From Thelonectria olida (Eukaryota > Ascomycota > Sordariomycetes > Hypocreales > Nectriaceae), in assembly GCA_020736575.1 (NCBI GenBank), contig JAGPYM010000010.1, positions 1,204,473 through 1,268,472 on the forward strand: DNA of 64,000 bases, given 5' to 3'. The notes beneath the pieces were generated by a model. It saw only the letters and a program-made list of their open reading frames with translations. It was not told where the DNA came from and searched no databases. Below are positions 23,647 through 34,700 of the stretch, in pieces. Both the position numbers and the translations under genes were made by a program. Each line of letters opens with the position of its first letter. Position 1 is the first letter of the stretch.

Positions 23647-26486
23647 TTATTGCTGGTCCTCGTGAGCTGGTCGGTTGACGTTGGCTCCTATCAACCAACT
23701 AACGCCAGAAACCAACGTTCCGGTTGCAGCTTCTCTCAGCTGATCTCTCTTCCTTGTGCGATGGTGGTCTTGTGCTTCTGCTTCTAGTTTCTGGGGCTGT
23801 ACGGTCCCTTGAGCAATTCCTTGCAAGCTCGACAACGCCGTCAAATTCCTTGAAGCCACTCGAGCCGTTGCCCGTGACAGGTCAAAGAGCGACATGGGGG
23901 CTTCATCTGCTTGGCGAGCAACAGCACTAGCAGTAATGTTTCGAGACGGATAAGCTTTGTCTGGGTCGGGGCCCTCAAAGGCTCCGGGGAGATTGCGAAG
24001 ATCGCCAGCAGCATCCCAGGCCTCCTCCTTGGCTGCTTCTTCCTTGATGGCGAAGTCGAGTTGCTCCTCACACCGACGGAAAGTCTCGAGGACTTCTTGC
24101 AGTTGGCTTGGGGGTGCGATGCGCAGCGATGTGGCGAGGCACTCGATACGTTGTTCAAGGTGCCGAATTTCGGGGTTTCCGCTTGCAGTTCCAAGATGCG
24201 TTGGCCTCAACGACCTCTCAGTGCGAACATACTTTCCGGCATCCAGAGCTGCCTTCCACGACCATTCATCGACGTAGGCTTCTGGCATTGATGAGGACGA
24301 CGTGCCCAAACGACTTAGAACATACGAGTATGCCGTCTCAAAATCATCCTCTCTCAATGCTGCCTCGATGCACATGGCGATGATACGTTTTTCAATCACA
24401 GAATGATCAATGCCTTGTCCGCTCAGAGTTGATTGTGGCTTTGCAGGCTTATGGGGTGTGGGCAGGCCAGCGATGACCATGTTGTTCCCCAGTTCCAAGA
24501 ACTCCTGCAAACGAGTGTACGACTTCTTGTTCTGTTCCAAGACCTTTTCGATGATTGATATAGGGTCAGAGTGTACCCTGAGCACAACTGGGCTGAAAGG
24601 TTCGCCTTGCTTCAGCACGATTCGATAACCGCTCAGAGCATGTGTTGCCTTGAGCAATGCCTCTATTCTTTTTGTACTTGGGAGGTCTTTTCCCATTGTC
24701 CTAGGGAAGGCATGGATGCTGGTCTAATGTTAAAGTGAGTCCGTAAATCTTAGACGAGCAAAACCTACATGTCGTCGCATTTCTTAAGGCCACCCCGCGA
24801 TCGGTTGGGGTTGGAAGCGTTATCGAATGCGCCTAACGCTGAGATTTCGACCGTGCGTTGGATTTCGGCTCTTCGTAGAGGTTTCTCGGGAGCATCCTCG
24901 TACAGAGATTGAGCAAGGGAGAAGCCTGTAAAGAAATGAGACATGTGACAGAATCGGATGGACCAGTACATACGTCCGTTGGAAAGTAACGCTTTCAATA
25001 TCTCTATCTCGATATGTTCCTGAGATAGTGTCCCGAATACGGCCCGGATAGAATTTGTCCTGTCTTGTTTACCCCAGTTGCGAAGCCACAAGATTTCTTT
25101 TCTGGCCGAGATCCAGTAACCGTCTTCGTTCTTCGATGGATGAGCTGATAGAGTGCGGATGAGCCTTGTGAGCTCCCCTCTTTGTTCTCGTTGGTCCTCT
25201 AAGAAGGCGAGGTCACCAGCTCTCCTCACAGTACAGGGGATGCCTGCGCGGGTCAACAGAAAAGCACTCAGGACAAGAACCATCAAGAGGTTAGTTGCCG
25301 GAGAGTTCAGGGCCGTTAGGGGGTTTGATGGCTTTAATAGATCATTCCTTATGTATGTCGCCGTCTTGGGCCCAGGGAAATTCTTTGTGTCGAATTGGGG
25401 AGCGGGGGATAAGATAGATGCTTCTGATTGAAGAGATGAATCTGTATCCTCGTCCATGAGCGACCTAATCTTGTTGCATATGGTAAAAGCCCCTTCTAGA
25501 GCATCCACAGTGGTATCGGGTATGAGGTATGCAGAAGCTAACGCAGCCCGGGCATAAGTCTGGTCAAGGTAACGCTGTTGCGGCTCTTGAAACCAGAGAT
25601 TGACATTGTCAATAAGGTCGATATCCTCTGGGCCTTCCCATTGCTCGATTGTCTTCAAAGCAGTTCGCCATGATTTAGACGCCTGTCGAGTAAGCCATTC
25701 GAGGGCATGCTCCCAGCCTGGACATGACAGAGCCTCTTCGATAAGAGGGCTTTCAGAAGGCCCTTCAGTGGACCCGCCAGGGGCAGGTTCCTTTATCCAT
25801 CGGCTATCATTATATAGCCAGGGACCAAGCAAGCCCCTGAAGTCCCGACCAAGAAGACCCAACCCAGCTTCGGAAGATCCAGTCTCGGTGAGAAGATAGT
25901 CAACGGCAGCTTCATCTGGAAGATTTTCAAATTCGAGAAGTGAGTGTCGCGTCGGCCTCTGGGGGTAGTATTCACAATTTCTTCGCAAAAGAGGGAGAAC
26001 TGTTGATACAAGCCAAGTCTCTATGGCTGGGGCATGCTGCAGAAAGGGAATTAGCAGGTCCGGGACCTGGGCGAGCATGCCAGCTTCCTCGTCCATTCTG
26101 TAACCCCGAACGAATAGGAACGAAGTGAATGCATCGGTTTCGGTATTCGGTGTGACATCGGAACCTGTCAGGTGTAGAAGTCGAAGCTTTCTGACCTTCC
26201 TAGAAGCTTGTTCGTCCGAAAGGCTGTCAACGGCGGTGGTGTCAAGAGGTCGGTCTGGGTGTGAAGGCTGTTCGTTCGCGACGACAGACTGCAAAAAGGG
26301 AACATATACGTCAGGCCTGATCGTCTCGGGGAGGTGTGTGAGGAGGATTCGGAGGATAAGGTCTTGGCGCAAGACGGTGGCATGTTGTGCGGTGAGATAT
26401 GACAGACTGTCAATGTCGGCTTGCGTCGCGAGGTGCACAGCAAGCAGAACCACTTTGGCAGATCCAAGAGTGGGAGGAACAGCCAT
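23647..26486 (-). CDS. SEC39: Sec39-domain protein, Dsl1 tethering complex subunit
   Basis: ER-associated tether component for COPI vesicles returning from the Golgi (yeast Sec39, animal NAG). Exons on the minus strand are 26486-24974, 24925-24769 and 24718-23647, giving 913 residues. The N-terminal Sec39 hallmark starts SAKVVLLAVHLATQADIDSL, and RVHSDP is found in the C-terminal third. Intron 24926-24973 (GTATGT...TTTACAG) is 48 nt and stop-free; removing it restores SNGR-FSLAQSLYED. Intron 24719-24768 uses GTAGGT and ACCAG. I chose the ATG at 26486 (GCCATGGC, MAVPPTLGS); the open frame extends 7 codons upstream only through a TTG. The protein is almost wholly helical with no membrane segment. 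It is divergent from the NDUFS5 gene. Confidence 0.88.
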
Positions 26487-27049
26487 GGCAAGAGGCCCCC
26501 GAAGCAAATTCGTCAGCGTGGTGTGATTTGGGGTATCCAGAAGTGGTGAGTTCGTGGGAACAGTTTGAAATCGCCAGGTCTTGTCGTCAAAGGGTTTCGT
26601 TTCGTCATGTGCACTAATAAATGATCAACTAACAGACATCCGTTAGTTAATGAAGCTCCGTCGTTGAATGTGGTAGCTCCCAGACGGGATCCACACCTAA
26701 TGGTCATGGCGGGCACTTCTGGGCTTGCAGTGCTTAAATATTAACCCGCCCGTCGCATGCAACTGGAGGGATATGCGCTTAACGCGATTCGGTTCCTGGA
26801 CTAAAGTCCCTATCGTCTAATACAGCAAGCTCCACGCATTATTGCATGAAGAGACCGTACTTTCAGATAGTCCTCTATGCCCCACCAGCCCTAGCCAATC
26901 CCTGAGCAACGATTTGCTACTCGGCCCATGTACGGGTCAACTCACGGCTGGAAGCCATCTCCATCGTCAACTCAAACGTCGTACGTACCTGCGCAACGAG
27001 CCAAATTCCGACCAGCTGAACGTCTCGATACGCACCCAATTGGCTCAAC
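26487..27049. other. Divergent promoter region SEC39/NDUFS5
   Basis: 563 bp between two start codons; no gene seen. AT-rich around 26600-26830. Confidence 0.55.
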
Positions 27050-27521
27050 ATGGCGTCGGGATACGGCTTGAACGGCGGTAAGCTCAGGAAGAAGTCCTTT
27101 TGGTCGCGCATTGGCTGACAACACCACCTCAATTTCTCAGGCCCCGGCCGTTGCTTTCCCTTCTGGCAGGACGTCATGGCCTGCTACGTCGTGAACACCT
27201 CGGCCGACGATGACTCCGGCAAGAAAAAGTGCTCACCAGTTCTCGAGGATTATTACGAATGCCTGCACCACAAGAAGGAGGTGAGTTCAGACCTTCACAA
27301 AGCCTCAAGCAGCCCTAATGGATTACCTCGGGCTGTACGGCATCCACATTCGGCCTGGTACTGACAATTAGCAGCACGCGAGAGCCCTGGCAATTCAAGC
27401 TGCATATGCCCGATCTGAGACCTCGACCGCACGAGACAATGCACCAAGCGCCAAACAAATACGGAACCTGGGACTTTTAGGCAAGGAGGAGGATACCAAG
27501 AAGGTGTTGGGACAAAGCTAG
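27050..27521 (+). CDS. NADH:ubiquinone oxidoreductase subunit NDUFS5-like (15 kDa, twin Cx9C)
   Basis: Small accessory subunit of mitochondrial complex I on the intermembrane-space side. Exons are 27050-27077, 27141-27280 and 27375-27521, giving 104 residues. Two Cx9C pairs, Cys14/Cys24 (CFPFWQDVMAC) and Cys40/Cys50 (CSPVLEDYYEC), form the CHCH fold, which is normally imported and oxidised by the Mia40 pathway. The KKKC...ECLHHKKE segment is typical of fungal NDUFS5. No cleavable presequence is seen, as expected. The second intron ends TAGCAG, two adjacent acceptors, so a 105-residue form with one extra Gln is possible. The gene is easy to miss because exon 1 codes for only nine residues and part of a tenth. 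Confidence 0.92.
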
Positions 27522-28074
27522 GCGATGGTGCATTGGCAAGCTGTATCCCGTCAGTTCATCCGAGTCGACTGTATATGATGAAGGAATAGACGCCCATTGA
27601 CTTTGTGTGGTTGATATCTGTCCACGACGTTGATTGACTGGAGTTGATCCGAGAGCGAGTGAAATTGAAGTGTAGGCCGCTCACTACCTTAGCTAATCGT
27701 AGCAATCGCCAAGGATGTCAGTCACTTGATAAATAGGTAGGTGTCTCCCTATGCAGCGAAGCTGGCTTCACCCAATTGGTGAAATCGCGGCCCTGCCTCC
27801 AGGCAAACAACAGCTGTTGACAGTCGTCTGAGGGGTGCCAAAACCAAGCATCTAACGCGCATGACACCTGCCTCGTGTGTTTCCTTTTCTCTCTTGACTA
27901 ATCAACAAACCGAACCTGGCTACCTGACTTTTCTCGCCCGCACAACGCATCGCGACTTTTCCCAAGTTGTTATCCTCGCCCAACTAGCATCGCGTCTCCT
28001 TCTGCATTACCTTTCGTACACACTCGCCCCAATCTTTGCTGCTTCAATACGGCAGCCCAGGGATAACTCTTAAG
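27522..28074. other. Intergenic region
   Basis: 553 bp between the NDUFS5-like stop and the next start codon on the same strand. The last 200 bases are CT-rich, in the manner of a fungal 5' leader. No gene seen. Confidence 0.55.
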
Positions 28075-29850
28075 ATGCCATGTCTCCGAGGCATTGACGT
28101 CGCGATTGTTACTTGCCCCGGAGCCAAGAAGCTCCCCGAGTTTCCTCACTCGGATGTCTCCTCGGTCCGCATTCTCCCTCCGTCGGCCAGCGAGACGGGC
28201 AGTCAGTCAGTTTTGAGTCGATCGGGGTCCGAAAGTCTCGATGCAGAGTCGCCCAGGATCCAGAAAGTTGGACCTCGTATTTCGGTCTATATCCCCTCGG
28301 CGCCAGGTACCACAACCTGTCTTTCGTCTTTAAGATTCTCGAGTTCACCCCTGCTCACATTCTCCAGGTTCGCAATTCGGAGTCGACTACTCTGTCAGCA
28401 AAGCCCCAGAGCACCCATGTCACCTCTACTTCAAGATGTTTCTGAATGGAAGAAATATCACGAATTGGGGGACGAATCCGGCCAGTCAAGCTTCAGGTTC
28501 AGTCACTCGTGCTTTATTCGAACCGGATGATCGGTGGCACTACAAGGAAAATGGCGTCGTTCTCAAGAGAGATGGCGTCGAAGCTCGCTGCTTCTACTTT
28601 CTGCCACCGTCGAGTTCAACTTCAGTCGCCGAGGATGGCGGCTTGGTTGAGGTCCAGATTTTCCGGTCCAGGGGCCGGAAGCGAAGAGCTCCCGTATTAG
28701 GCCAACATCGAGGACAGGAGCGATATGGTATTGCGTAAGTGACCGACCACTATAGCAGATTTATAGCAAGACTTAGCTGAGACTAGCTACTGTTAGATCG
28801 CCTTCTGGTGGGCTCTTGGAGAGCCCTGAAGACGCACATTACTACGACTGGTTGTTGATTGACCCTCGAGAGTTCCCCTTTGTCTCGTTCCGTTTCCATT
28901 ATCGTTCATGGACGAACCTTCGGTTATTGAACCTGATCCCAGCCAGTGCCGCTCTCGGGGATGCCGAACATGTTGGCCAACCCATTCGCTCCCGCGATGT
29001 CCCGTCTCCCCTTTCATTCAGATCACGAATTGAAAGCGCCAATCCTTTAGCCAATTCAACCAAGAATGAGGTAGATGACGGGAATGATGATATCTTGGTA
29101 AAAACGCTACTGAATCTCCTAGAAAGCCCAATGTCAGCGGGCCGTGGTTGGTTAAGCTCCCAACCCTCCAGATCTTGTGGACGCACATCTACATATCGAC
29201 CCCTTCCCGAGATCCCCGAGGTGACATCATCAACCCCAAGAAAGTCATCAGATTCATTCACACCTTCAATTACACCGTTTTTGCTCCCGTATATCGAAGA
29301 AGAGTCTAAAGAAGGGGAAGAGCCGGAATTCGGCCTGGCAACTCAACTTCCGATACGATCCAATTCGGTTCAGGAGGCCAGATCTCGACCAAAAGATACG
29401 TGGGAGAAACATGTTCAATCTCGAGGTCGCTCATCGTCCCTGTCTTCGACGTGCCCCTGGCCTCTTGAAGATGCCAGCCCTCGCCAAGAGCCCTTAACTC
29501 GTTGGTCCCCAGTTCAAGACGGCTCGTCTATCATGATTGGAATGGCAAAGATGGACCGCAAAACTCCGAAGGGATCCTCTCTCGAGACGAAAGAAGCGCC
29601 AGTGGTTCCAACGCTCCCGCTAGAAGGTCAAATGGGTATCAGCGAAGGGGAGTGGATGAAGGGAAGCCCTCTCGAATGTGGGCAGAAGAATTCGGCTACG
29701 ACTGTGGGTGAGGTTCATCTGGAATCGACGGAGGAGACAAGACTGGGGGTTTTCCGCGCAGGTAGTGGGACTTTTGGGGTGAAGTATGGCAAAGAAGAGA
29801 AGATCTGTCGATCTTTGACACGTCGCGGGGCTCGGCTTGGTATCTCTTGA
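28075..29850 (+). CDS. Unrecognised fungal protein with conserved-looking N-terminal domain and Ser/Pro-rich tail
   Basis: I cannot assign a family with a known function. Exons are 28075-28306, 28368-28734 and 28797-29850, giving 550 residues; introns of 61 and 62 nt have GTACCA/CCAG and GTAAGT/GTTAG ends. Residues about 1-265 look like a folded domain: MPCLRGIDVAIVTCPGAKKL, then PRISVYIPSAPGSQFGVDY, a Trp/Tyr/Phe-rich middle (HLYFKMFLNGRNITNWG, YYDWLLIDPREFPFVSFRFH). The region from about 270 on is Ser/Pro/Thr/Glu-rich and probably disordered. A beta-sandwich-like fold is my guess from alternating hydrophobics. The frame stays open across all three exons. It is followed on the same strand by another unrecognised gene 441 bp downstream. 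Confidence 0.82.
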
Positions 29851-30291
29851 GAGGCTCGGGCCAAGTGAGGTTCGGCAACTTAGGGAGGACATTGGCAGAT
29901 GATAGCCTGCTGCTGGAAGCAGTGATGCAGTTTAATTTAGGTGGCGGAAGCTGTAGGCAAGGCTGGAGACTCTAAGGTGAGATCAAGCAATTGTTTCATA
30001 CCCAGGAAGACACACCAGAGAGCTCCACTAGGCGGCCTACTTAGTGATATTCATCTAACTTAGGTACATGCTATTATCAAAACCCGAGAACGGGCATATA
30101 TGTGACCGCCTTTCATCCGTTGCAATCTTGTGGCTGACACCTAGCAGGCAGTTGGCAGGCTGCAGCTTCTCGATGTTATCTCCAACAGTGATTCATGCAC
30201 CTGCTCTCAACCTTGCGGCTCCCAAAACCCACTTCTGCTACTCTTTCCATCACATCTCTGCTACCCTCTACCCAACAAGAAATAAGCGGCC
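29851..30291. other. Intergenic region between two unrecognised genes
   Basis: 441 bp, same-strand spacing. Contains a TAGGTACATG motif near 30061. No gene seen. Confidence 0.5.
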
Positions 30292-31831
30292 ATGGGTGAC
30301 TCGGTGTGGTTGAAGTTCTTAGGGGGCAGTCGATCTCGCAACTCGAGGCCTCTTGCATCGCGTCGCTCGGAACCAGCCCTTCAAGTGCTTCACCAGAGCT
30401 CTCAGCCAGTGGATTGGCATATTTCCCAACCACTCAAGGCCGTAACCCGCCTGTCCAGCTGGCATAATCCAACGAAACCCTCCCATGGGCTGCGTGATGC
30501 TAAGAATAAGCAAGAAAGTACTTTCTTCGTCGGCGAAAGAGAACAAACATGGCACAACCCGTCAGTCGATCAGATGGCCGAGGCGCTTCGAGTGTTCATG
30601 ATGACAAAGCCACTGAAGGAACCAGTGCCCTTGACATATCACTCAAACATCTTACATACGATAGAAGCTTATACCACGATGAAGATGAAGATACATGCCA
30701 CGGAACAGGAACTAGCGGTTATACAGGCTCAACGCCGCCAGGAGCAGGAAGACTATGCTACAAAGCAGGAGAAATGGGCCATTCAGGAAGCAAGATACAA
30801 GGCTGAAGTCAAGCGTCTTGAACTTTTCATCCATCAGACATCGGATAAAGGGCTTGAGGCTGTGACTTTGGCCAGATCTAGTACTCTTCTAAGAGCTGGG
30901 AGACGAGACCAACTCTCAGGCTATACGAATTCAGAAGGTATACGAAGAGAAATCACAAGCCATGGAAGATGATATCTACGTGTCACTTCACTTTCCTGTC
31001 ATTTACTTTGGCTGACATTTAGCTACTGCTCATACAGACGAGGAGAGCGCCGAGAACGCATCACCACACAGCCTTGTCATTGGGTACCAGGGCTCCGTTC
31101 GTACGAAGCTGTCCGCGTTCCAACTTCGGCTTGTAGCTAATCACGAAGATGCAGTACATCGACCACGGCTCATGGATACGATCAACGACACGAAATTAAG
31201 CAGGCGGCTGGTCCAACACGACGGCGACAATGCGAAACCCCGGCGCTATGGCATCCTTCGCGGGAGAGAGGACCCAGCACCAATACAGCCAAACCCAGGC
31301 GAGGAGACATCCGTGGCAGAGTCGAGCTCTTCCGGTGCTGTCGCTGCAAACATATTGCCAAATCTTGACATAGAAGCTCAAGGGTCAACCCCGTCAGCCC
31401 GAAACCAGGCCAAGTGCAAGTCCCCATTAGGTTCGGTGGAGGAGGAAAATGCCAGGAACGAGCCTTCTCGTGCTTACCACCGGCGAGTCTTTTCATTTGT
31501 GGAGGGAGACGATGTGTCGGGATTCCAATGCCTCGATCAGACGAAGACGTGGCCCGAGAGCCAAGGGCAATGTGGCACGATACACGGACATATCCCGGAC
31601 AACATAAACAACCAAAGAGAACATCGGGAGAGTGATTGTTGCCAAGAGTGGCCCCGTTCACAACGGGAAAGTAACGGCAGCATAGTGCCGTGGTCGATTG
31701 ACGGGCGTGGAGCGCAGCCTAGAGGCGTGAGAGGTGACGGGGATCCGGCGCAAGCAACACTTGTCCGCGAATTGGAGGGCGGCCGTCAACCCCAAGCGAG
31801 GGGTTCGATGAGTAAGGTTACGCCAGGCTGA
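30292..31831 (+). CDS. Unrecognised coiled-coil protein
   Basis: No known family recognised. Exons 30292-30937 and 31023-31831 joined over intron 30938-31022 (GTATAC...GGCTGACATTTAG) give 484 residues. The start ATG has a GCCATGG context. Residues about 80-115 hold a compact region (SVDQMAEALRVFMMTKPLKEPVPL). A predicted coiled coil at about 118-182 follows, rich in Glu, Gln, Lys and Arg (EQELAVIQAQRRQEQEDY, KAEVKRLELF). The second half is hydrophilic and probably disordered. Without splicing, the first frame would stop at 30972 and the long second frame would lack an ATG link. The joined frame is the only one that uses both. The donor choice is the weakest part of the model. Confidence 0.68.
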
Positions 31832-34538
31832 CGAGGTCGAAGTTTGATAATTCAAGGCTGACAGTCAAGGGAAGTTCGATCGGGTCTATGGCGTTTGCCC
31901 AACTTGCCTGTGGCTACTCGATGGAAGCTAGGTTGGCATGAGGTCGGGACCGGTCATGACGGGTATTGACAGGAGGTTGAGGAGAATGTTGCGTCGGGTC
32001 GGCGCCGGACAAGACGACATCGTTGACGACGGAAACAGGATGGCGCGTGGGAATTTTGAGTTGAGTTTGCTGAGGCGGAGTGAGAAGTTGATGCCACGCC
32101 TGCGGGATCTAGCGGCGAGACTGGTTGCCTGACAGCGGAGAGGCGAATCTGGCAGCGGGCACAGAACGGACACAGAAGGATGGTGCCGAACTCTATCTCG
32201 TTGACGGAACACAGCGTCGTAGTTAAAGTCGCAGAGCCTTGTGGCGCGTGGTGGGCGTGGCCGGGCTGGCGTGCGGGCTGGCGGCGACTGGAATGCACTG
32301 GAGAATCGGGACCAGAGAATAGGAATGTGACCTTGAGTCTATTGTACATCGTGTTATCCGGGGAAACACTTGGGGCTGTTGACCTCGCGAGACTCGGTCG
32401 GCGACTGTACTAGCACCAAGGTACGGTTGTGTCTTGGCGAACGGCCCAGTTAGCGACGTGGTGTTCCTACGACGAGCTAGCCTACCCTGGAGAGAGGCAT
32501 CGTACCCAAAAGCCTGGGCGCATTACCGGCATTTTGTTGAGGTAGTATGGTGACGTCGACAAATGGGAATATACAAGTGTCACGACTCATGTCATGTCAT
32601 TGAATCCGGGGAACTCGTCCGTATCGTGAAGAGCCGAATGGGCTTGGTGTCTAGTATGGGTTAACTTTGTCGAACAAACCTCGAGTTGCCCAGGATACGT
32701 TAAGGTTCACATTGAGAGCAAAACCAATCGTTGGTACCTAGACTACGTAAACCAAAACATTGCCTGCCTAGGAATTGACTTCAGTTCATCCCGCTTCTGT
32801 CAACATAGCCGCCGGGTATAAGCAGCGTTTTCAGCGGCAACCCGAGAGCCACCCAGCCACTCGGTGCGTTAGAGCGTGGTAACGGACGGGTGAAAGGTAC
32901 CGCGGATGAGGAAGGTTGCCGCAACGAGGCACCGAGGGGCTCCTGGAGCTTGTTCTTTGATGGATGTTTGTTTGTTTGTTTGTACGTACGTACGTACGCA
33001 CGTATGTATGTTTATATGTTTGCTGGGCGTGAACCAATTGAGCAAGTTTTCCGCGAGCGTCATATTTGTTGCGTAAGATAAACAAATCCATGCGTGGATC
33101 GGGCCAGAATTCAGAGGGCACAGATGACCAAAGCGGCCCGGATGCAGCATAGCATCATTACTCCACGGCCTCTACGGCCTCCACGGCCATGCCTCCGAAA
33201 GGCGCCTCGCATTTCCAAAAAACCCTCCCTCAAGGTTCCCGTCCTTCCCCACCCCCCCTGCACTGGTATGCACTGGCACTGGACGCGCTTGACGGCGATA
33301 AGCGAGGACCGATGAACCCAGATCCTCGGGACTTGCTGCTGCTGCTGCTGGGCCGGGGGCTGAGGTGGTCGGGCTTTTGGTCGGGCTGCCACACACCGAC
33401 CATTCGTCGTCCCCTCGAACACGAGGTACTAAGTCAGCACGCGTTATTGTGAGCTGTTTGTCGTCTCCTTTGAGAAAAAGAAAACACCATTACCATCCAT
33501 GCCCATATCTTCACGACTCGTAGCGTTGCCGCTGAGTGGTTTCTTGGCCAAACGAGGACAAGGAGAAACCAAAGCATTGACCACTCTCGACCAAGCGGAA
33601 TAACCTCTTCAACCGCCACAAGATCGTGAAAACAATAGCGGCAAGAGGGGGGTTACATGCATGACTACCTCTCACTATGGATGCTTGTCCTTGTTCAAAA
33701 TGGCCCGTTAGCGTGCATGCGCACGCTCGCTCAAGGCAAGAAGAAGCAGTAGGAAAGAAAAAAAGGTAAAAATTAAACAAACAAAATAACGAGCATGTTG
33801 GACGGCAAATGCTTTTTGTTGTCTCGTCTCCCTGGGTCACCGTATCTGTAGCAAAACTCACATAAACGGGTTCATAGATCATTAGTTCCCCGTTGCACAA
33901 CCAAAGAAGATTCATTCCCCTAGATCAGCATCAAGTTGCCGAGGTACAGTTGTGGTAAAGTGGGGACCAGCCAGTCAACTCACGACTCCTCCGTGGGAAG
34001 AGAGAGATCCCGAGACATTATGGTCTAGTGGATCGACCGGTGAGGGACCTTTTTCCCTGGTGTCTCTCGCCCTCGGACATGACGGAGCCAATGTGCCAAG
34101 GCTTATTGTTGGATCCCAGCTGCCTGGACTCAATCGGTCAGGCAGGGAACGCACCTTCGGGTGAGGGACGGAAGCAGAGACGATCGAGACAAGGACTGGG
34201 GTCGTGTGAAGTTGGAGCTTGGAGTGCAGCCCGCCATGGAGGAGGCAGAAGGATGAAAGGGAGTGCAGCAAGGCGACGTACACCAAGTGCAACGCAGCGT
34301 AACCGCAACGCAAAGCGATGCAATGCAACATGAAGCAGATGGACAAGACGGTAGCGGGGGGTCTGAGGGCGCCGTAACCAGGGCGCCGGTGGCTTTGCCG
34401 CGGGTCTCACCGTGGAGGTGGATGTGACATCGGGAAAAATTGAAATGAGATGAAGTGCGACAAACACAGCTTGCGAGAAAAGCAAAAAGAAAATGACAGA
34501 AAATAAAAACGAGAAATAAAAAAGAAAACAAGACTACT
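31832..34538. other. Gene-free stretch left of the Tc1 element
   Basis: About 2.7 kb with no supportable gene. Overlapping ORFs of 60-130 codons occur on both strands, which is expected of GC-rich non-coding DNA. Holds the TTTG/TACG simple repeat at 32967-33011 and a CTG run near 33337-33350. Confidence 0.5.
32967..33011 (+). repeat. Compound tetranucleotide microsatellite (TTTG)n(TACG)n
   Basis: Four TTTG units run directly into four TACG units and then degenerate GTAT units. Confidence 0.9.
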
Positions 34539-34540
34539 TA

Positions 34541-34566
34541 CGGAGGTGCATTTCAAAAGTTGTTGC
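34541..34566 (+). repeat. Left terminal inverted repeat of the Tc1/mariner element
   Basis: Begins CGGAGGTGCATTTC after a TA dinucleotide and is the exact reverse complement of 36062-36087. Confidence 0.96.
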
Positions 34567-34700
34567 CTGCCAAGACGCTAATGTCAGCCACAAACAAGGA
34601 AAAAGCAAGTAGGGAACCTTCACACCAAATTTGCTAGGTACCTTTCCCCTCTTCCTTATTCCTTCATTCTGGTTCCTTTCTCACTGCTCAATCGGCAAAA

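Noticed and set aside
26487..26507. Seven-residue N-terminal extension of SEC39
   Set aside because: The extended frame begins at TTG. The first ATG, in GCCATGGC context, is at 26486.
15324..31831. Biosynthetic gene cluster around the SDR gene
   Set aside because: Neighbours are housekeeping genes. No polyketide synthase, peptide synthetase, terpene cyclase, P450 or transporter is present.
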